From Acetobacteraceae bacterium (GTDB taxonomy: Bacteria; Pseudomonadota; Alphaproteobacteria; Acetobacterales; Acetobacteraceae), in NCBI GenBank assembly GCA_027353465.1, contig DAIEHR010000260.1:1-37342 (forward strand): 37,342 nt of DNA, read 5' to 3'. Positions 33,909 to 37,342 of the stretch are shown in pieces (within the stretch, counting starts at the first letter, position 1; every line of letters starts with the position of its first letter). The translations under genes and the position numbers were made by a program. The notes below the pieces were generated by a model. It was not told the origin of the DNA, did no database searches, and worked only from the letters and a program-made list of their open reading frames with translations.

Positions 33909-35042
33909 CTACCTAACCGCCGGCGTTTGGCTGGCGGGCGCGTGCAGCAGAACGTCGCCCAGCTTGGCCAGCAGGTAATCCGCATCCCCTTCTCCGACAT
34001 CCTCGACCAACGTCAGTACCCGGCTAATCACCCGGGACCGGAACCGTTCAAGGTCGCGCGCCTCGCCGTTGAAGGAGGTGTCGTCCACCACGTCCACTGC
34101 GGCCTCGACCGCTCGGTAAAGGGCTGGCGGCATCGCAGCCTTTTGAAACAGCGCTTTCAGCCCCTTGCGGCTGGGTTCGTGAATCAGGATCTGTGCGTTC
34201 GCTAGCGGAACGTCGCCTTTGGCCGCCATCGCCGCCTCGAAAAAAGCGATATCGCCGGTACACAGCGCGCGCAGGATCAGCGATGGCGTCAGCCGGCCAT
34301 TGCGCTGCATTTGCGTCACCATTTGTCGCAAGTCGTCGTCCGATGCGCCCAAACTGAGCTGGAGGATCGCGTGTTCGCGCGACGAAAGAGCGATATCCGC
34401 CGCGGTTTCCGGTGCCAGGTCGTGGGTCTTCACCAGATGTGCCTGCAACGCCTTCGACACCATCGTCGCCAGCCGTTCCGCTACGGTGGCGGGCAGGGTT
34501 TCCCGCTCCACCATCGCCCGCTTCACGTTCGGACTCCCCGCAAACCTGGTCACCGCCCGGTTGAATCCATCTTCGGCGATCGCGGCGCTGGCGTTGCCCA
34601 TCAGCACGACGATCGCCGGTTCGGCCGCGTGGTCGATCAGCGCGTCCGTCACGGTTACCGTCAGGTTGGGCCGGCTCGCGACGGCTTCTTGCTTCAACGA
34701 CGAGCCGTGCCGCACGATTTCGATCAGGTCTTCGTCCGTCAGCACCAGCGAGTCCGCGAGGACCGGCAGGGCGATGTATTCCACATCCGCGGCAAGTCTG
34801 CGGGCCACGTCGTGCGGCAAATGCGGAGAATGCCGCAAGCCGCGCGCCAGGCTTGCACGCACTTTTTCCTCCACATCGCGGGCCAGAAGCCGCACCACAT
34901 CCTGTGCCAGCCTGACCTCGGTGGCGGTCAATGGCTGCCCGGACAGGTCATTGGCGATTTTTCCCGCGAGTTCGGCCCGAAAATCGGGCGATGGTTCGGC
35001 CATCAACCGAGCGACATCGTGGGACGAGAGAGAAACAGGCAT
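33909..35042 (-). CDS. DUF2336 domain-containing protein
   Basis: This 377-residue, largely helical cytoplasmic protein belongs to the DUF2336 family, frequent in alphaproteobacteria and of unknown function. The N-terminus shows HEAT-like repeat units (LAQDVVRLLARDVEEKVRASLARG, LPHDVARRLAADVEYIALPV, LTDEDLIEIVRHGSSLKQEA), and the rest is a further helical bundle (FFEAAMAAKG, LKALFQKAAMPPALYRAVEA). The start ATG 35042 has GAGG eight bases upstream, and that GAGG lies inside a perfect 10-bp inverted repeat. It is followed by the brnTA pair after 51 bases on the same strand. Confidence 0.88.
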   Translation of the reverse strand: MPVSLSSHDVARLMAEPSPDFRAELAGKIANDLSGQPLTATEVRLAQDVVRLLARDVEEKVRASLARGLRHSPHLPHDVARRLAADVEYIALPVLADSLVLTDEDLIEIVRHGSSLKQEAVASRPNLTVTVTDALIDHAAEPAIVVLMGNASAAIAEDGFNRAVTRFAGSPNVKRAMVERETLPATVAERLATMVSKALQAHLVKTHDLAPETAADIALSSREHAILQLSLGASDDDLRQMVTQMQRNGRLTPSLILRALCTGDIAFFEAAMAAKGDVPLANAQILIHEPSRKGLKALFQKAAMPPALYRAVEAAVDVVDDTSFNGEARDLERFRSRVISRVLTLVEDVGEGDADYLLAKLGDVLLHAPASQTPAVR

Positions 35043-35048
35043 TGGCTT

Positions 35049-35080
35049 AACCTCGCGGATCGAATGGGAACCGCGAGGTT
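35049..35080 (-). promoter_or_regulatory. Perfect 10-bp inverted repeat covering the DUF2336 ribosome-binding site
   Basis: AACCTCGCGG (35049-35058) and CCGCGAGGTT (35071-35080) are perfect complements around a 12-base loop. In the minus-strand transcript the downstream arm contains GAGG, the likely ribosome-binding site for ATG 35042. The string GGAACCGCGAG overlapping the right arm recurs at 35137-35147. It could be an operator pair or an RNA control hairpin. Confidence 0.55.
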
Positions 35081-35156
35081 CTTGGCAGAGAGTGATGAAT
35101 AATCGGTTAATTTCCGGGCTGTTGCCCGCGGAATTCGGAACCGCGAGACAGCTTGA

Positions 35157-37157
35157 TCAGGACTCGTGCAATACTCGCAGGACTTCGCCTTCGGTCAGGA
35201 TTTGCGGCAGCACTTCTGGCCGGCCGTTATGCCCGGGGAAGAATATATACAGGGGCACTCCATCCCGGCCGTTCTGGCGCAAAAACGCGGTGATCGCCGG
35301 GTCCTGCCGCGTCCAGTCGCCTTTCAGATAGGCTACACCGCCCGAGGAAAATGCCGCGTGCACCGCATCGGTGGAAATCGCGACCCGTTCGTTGACCAGG
35401 CAGGTGACGCACCAGGCCGCCGTCATGTTCACAAATACCGGTTTGCCTGCCGCCCGCAGCGCCGCAAGGCGTTCGGGCGAATATGCCTCCCCCGAGGCCG
35501 TGGCCCCCGGGGGCTCCGACGCGATCCCGCTGAGCACCGCGCCCGCCGCCAGAACCGCGACCAGGGCCAGGGCCTGCCCGAACCGGCGCGGCTGAACCGA
35601 GGCTGCCTGCGTTGCCCCAAACACCCAGCCGGCGAACCCCACCAGAACCAGACCGGCCGCCGTGGCCAGCACTCCAGCCGACCCGGCTTCCTGACTGACC
35701 ACCCAAACCAGCCATGCGGCCGCGCCGTACATCGGAAACGCCAGCGCCTGCTTCAGGATTTCCATCCAGCGGCCGGGGCGTGGAATCAGCCGCACTAACG
35801 CGGGCATGGAGGCAAACGCGATGTAAGGCGCGGACATCCCCAGGCCCATCATCGCGAACACCAACACCGTCACGACCGGGGGCGCCGCCAGCCCGGCCGC
35901 GACGGCGACGCCCATGAACGGTGCGGTGCAGGGCGTGGCAACCAGCACGGCCAGCAGTCCGGTGAAGAAACTGCCGGCTGTTCCATGGCGTTCGGCCAGT
36001 CCGCTGCCGGCCCCGGACAGGCTCGCCCCGATTTGAAACACGCCGGACAAATTCAGGCCCACCGCGAACAGCAGCCAGGTCATCGCGGCCACGAAGACCG
36101 GCGAGGAGAATTGAAACCCCCAGCCCGCCGCCGAACCCGCCGCCCGGGCGGCCAGCAACCCGGTGGCTAACGCCGTGAATGTCACCAGCACGCCGGCGGT
36201 GTATGCAACGGCATGGCCGCGTCCGCGCCCGGCATGCGCGGCCAGCGACACCGCCTTCATCGCCAGGATCGGAAATACGCAGGGCATCAGGTTCAGGATC
36301 AGCCCGCCCAGAAAAGCGAACACCAGAATCTGGGTCAGCGGCGGCACGGCCTCGGGCGGCGGCGGCCCGGGGGGCGCATCCACGACGACATCCGTTTCCA
36401 TCCCGGTGCGGTCGCGCACCGACAGCACGCCGGTCAGCGCCTTGGTTCGGTCGAACCCCTTGGCCGGTTTCAGCGCCAGGGTGAAGCCGCCCATCCGCAC
36501 CGACAGCGGTTGTGCCGCGTCGTCCTGAATCCACTCGGGCTGGTCGGGAATAAACCAGGCATCGGTCACGGTGGCGGGCGTCAGTTCCGGCCCTTGCACG
36601 AATAAGGTTCCGTCCGGCGAAACCCGGGCCGACCATGGCGAGGGGCGGGGTACGGAGCGGTCGTGGGCGGCGAACAGACCTGCCTGCGCCGAGAGGATTG
36701 GGGTCCCGACCGGCAGGGTTACCGAAAAGTCGCCCTCCTCCGGGACGCAGATATCCTTGCATACCAGCCACTGGGCGTGTGCCTTGATCGTGCCGTTCTG
36801 GGCGGTGACGGTGACCGGCAGCAGGACCTCGCCCAAATAGGCGTAGGTCATCACCGAGCCTTCGGCGACTCGCCGCGGGGTCGGCCAGTCGATCGGCGTC
36901 TGCGTGGCGCCCTGGATCGTCAGGTCCGGCGGCACGCCGGCGTCGCCAGGATTCTTCCAGTAGGTGTGCCAGCCATCCGCCATGCGCAGCCGCAAACCGA
37001 CACGGAACGGCTTGCCGGGCTCCATCGCGTTGGTTTCGGTGACCAGCGTCGCGACCGCGCGCTTGCTGCTGACCGGGGCGCTTTCTAGCGCATGCGCCGA
37101 ACCAGCCGCCAGCGTGGCCAAAAGCAGGCCCAGAACCGCCCTCAGAAGCCGCTTCAT
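35157..37157 (-). CDS. DsbD/ScsB-type thiol:disulfide interchange protein
   Basis: This inner-membrane reductase of 666 residues carries electrons from cytoplasmic thioredoxin to periplasmic proteins. A signal peptide (RAVLGLLLATLAAGSAHA) is followed by an N-terminal periplasmic domain with the cysteine pair C133/C137 (LVCKDICVP). About eight TM helices hold the two redox cysteines (LMPCVFP and ATPCTAPF). A C-terminal thioredoxin-like domain has the WCVTC active site. The long N-terminal domain and the CKDIC pair resemble ScsB-type rather than E. coli DsbD. ATG 37157 follows GGAGA by five bases; the frame extends upstream to 37187 without a signal-like start. The gene is divergent from the partial gene at 37298. 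Confidence 0.93.
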   Translation of the reverse strand: MKRLLRAVLGLLLATLAAGSAHALESAPVSSKRAVATLVTETNAMEPGKPFRVGLRLRMADGWHTYWKNPGDAGVPPDLTIQGATQTPIDWPTPRRVAEGSVMTYAYLGEVLLPVTVTAQNGTIKAHAQWLVCKDICVPEEGDFSVTLPVGTPILSAQAGLFAAHDRSVPRPSPWSARVSPDGTLFVQGPELTPATVTDAWFIPDQPEWIQDDAAQPLSVRMGGFTLALKPAKGFDRTKALTGVLSVRDRTGMETDVVVDAPPGPPPPEAVPPLTQILVFAFLGGLILNLMPCVFPILAMKAVSLAAHAGRGRGHAVAYTAGVLVTFTALATGLLAARAAGSAAGWGFQFSSPVFVAAMTWLLFAVGLNLSGVFQIGASLSGAGSGLAERHGTAGSFFTGLLAVLVATPCTAPFMGVAVAAGLAAPPVVTVLVFAMMGLGMSAPYIAFASMPALVRLIPRPGRWMEILKQALAFPMYGAAAWLVWVVSQEAGSAGVLATAAGLVLVGFAGWVFGATQAASVQPRRFGQALALVAVLAAGAVLSGIASEPPGATASGEAYSPERLAALRAAGKPVFVNMTAAWCVTCLVNERVAISTDAVHAAFSSGGVAYLKGDWTRQDPAITAFLRQNGRDGVPLYIFFPGHNGRPEVLPQILTEGEVLRVLHES

Positions 37158-37261
37158 ACCGTCTCCGTTTGCCGTCACCGCGGTCATATGCGCCTCTCAG
37201 ACGCCCGATGCCAGATTGCCGCTCGGGCGCGGGGCTACCCATGCCGGATTTTTCGTCCTAG

Positions 37262-37274
37262 CGTTGGTCCAACG
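37262..37274. promoter_or_regulatory. 13-bp palindrome CGTTGGTCCAACG, operator candidate
   Basis: Perfect 6-base arms flank a single T. It lies 24 bases upstream of the partial gene at 37298 and about 105 bases from the divergent dsbD-type start, so it could control either. The regulator is unknown. Confidence 0.4.
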
Positions 37275-37297
37275 ACGACAAAACGGGGAAATCGCTC

Positions 37298-37342
37298 ATG
37301 ACCACCAACAGCTTCGGCGGCGATTGCCTGGCCGGCGTGCGC
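37298..37342 (+). CDS. Start of an unidentified gene (truncated by the window end)
   Basis: An ATG at 37298 has GGGGA about eight bases upstream and opens a frame (TTNSFGGDCLAGVR visible) that runs to the window edge. Fifteen codons are too few to assign a family. The palindrome at 37262 and the divergent position relative to the dsbD-type gene support a real gene start. I cannot say what it encodes. Confidence 0.45.
   Translation, partial: MTTNSFGGDCLAGVR

Noticed and set aside
5780-35080. Idea that the three ribosome-binding-site hairpins (5786, 7561, 35049) form one regulatory family
   Set aside because: The stems share no sequence or loop motif. In a GC-rich genome such structures can arise independently, so I treat them as separate observations.
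35227-37242. 671-codon minus-strand frame overlapping the DsbD-type gene in another register
   Set aside because: It lacks a signal peptide, membrane helices and the cysteine motifs; the neighbouring frame contains all of them.

Overview
The window is a gene-dense, high-GC chromosomal segment. It is most likely from an alphaproteobacterium, and Acetobacteraceae/Rhodospirillales is my best guess. That is an inference from base composition, frequent GTG starts and gene content (a MoxR-DUF58-DUF4159 cluster, DUF1285, DUF2336, a DUF47/Pit pair); no rRNA or marker gene confirms it. I saw no tRNA, rRNA, CRISPR array or complete insertion sequence. Apart from one small decayed phage locus and a toxin-antitoxin pair, this looks like ordinary core and accessory chromosome.

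Layout. (1) 1-5361: a truncated IlvD/Edd-type sugar-acid dehydratase, UDP-galactopyranose mutase (glf), a divergent glycosyltransferase-like protein and a large polytopic membrane protein resembling GT-C glycosyltransferases; the last three suggest a galactofuranose-containing surface glycan. (2) 5446-6102: a fragment of an S24-type phage repressor, divergent from an intact-looking Ner/Nlp-type DNA-binding protein. I read this as the relic of the immunity region of a Mu-like transposable phage. It lies beside an orphan CheY-like receiver. (3) 6663-9901: a hydroxyisobutyrate-dehydrogenase-family enzyme, a DODA-type dioxygenase, DoxX and a divergent LysR regulator. (4) 9936-11594: a DUF47 (PhoU-like) protein and a Pit phosphate transporter. 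(5) 11739-18511: the tightly packed operon moxR - DUF58 - DUF4159 - VWA/glutamine-amidotransferase-like protein, which probably forms a membrane-associated AAA+/VWA assembly of unknown function.

(6) 18660-26068: a plus-strand run of DUF1285, NudL-type Nudix hydrolase, CreA, UvrC, glycerophosphodiesterase, SRAP/HMCES-type protein, YihY/BrkB and CysE; the first three are translationally coupled by overlapping stop/start codons. (7) 26081-28690: a Cache-HAMP chemoreceptor and a small exported protein, separated by 276 bases (27803-28078) in which I see no gene. (8) 28844-33249: an acetylpolyamine-amidohydrolase-like deacetylase, a Tat-exported peptide-type solute-binding protein and an AidB-like acyl-CoA dehydrogenase. 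(9) 33308-35042: a BrnT/BrnA toxin-antitoxin pair with an AT-rich leader, and a DUF2336 protein. (10) 35157-37342: a DsbD/ScsB-type disulfide reductase, divergent from the first 15 codons of an unidentified gene.

The most interesting non-coding signals are dyads at gene starts. Perfect hairpins cover the probable ribosome-binding sites of ner, the dehydrogenase gene and the DUF2336 gene. A 14-15 bp periodic CCRATGG repeat precedes the DUF1285 gene. Two palindromes lie upstream of the orphan receiver, and a 13-bp palindrome precedes the last, truncated gene. I found no convincing large undescribed system. The best candidates for follow-up are the phage-relic regulator and the three-VWA MoxR operon.
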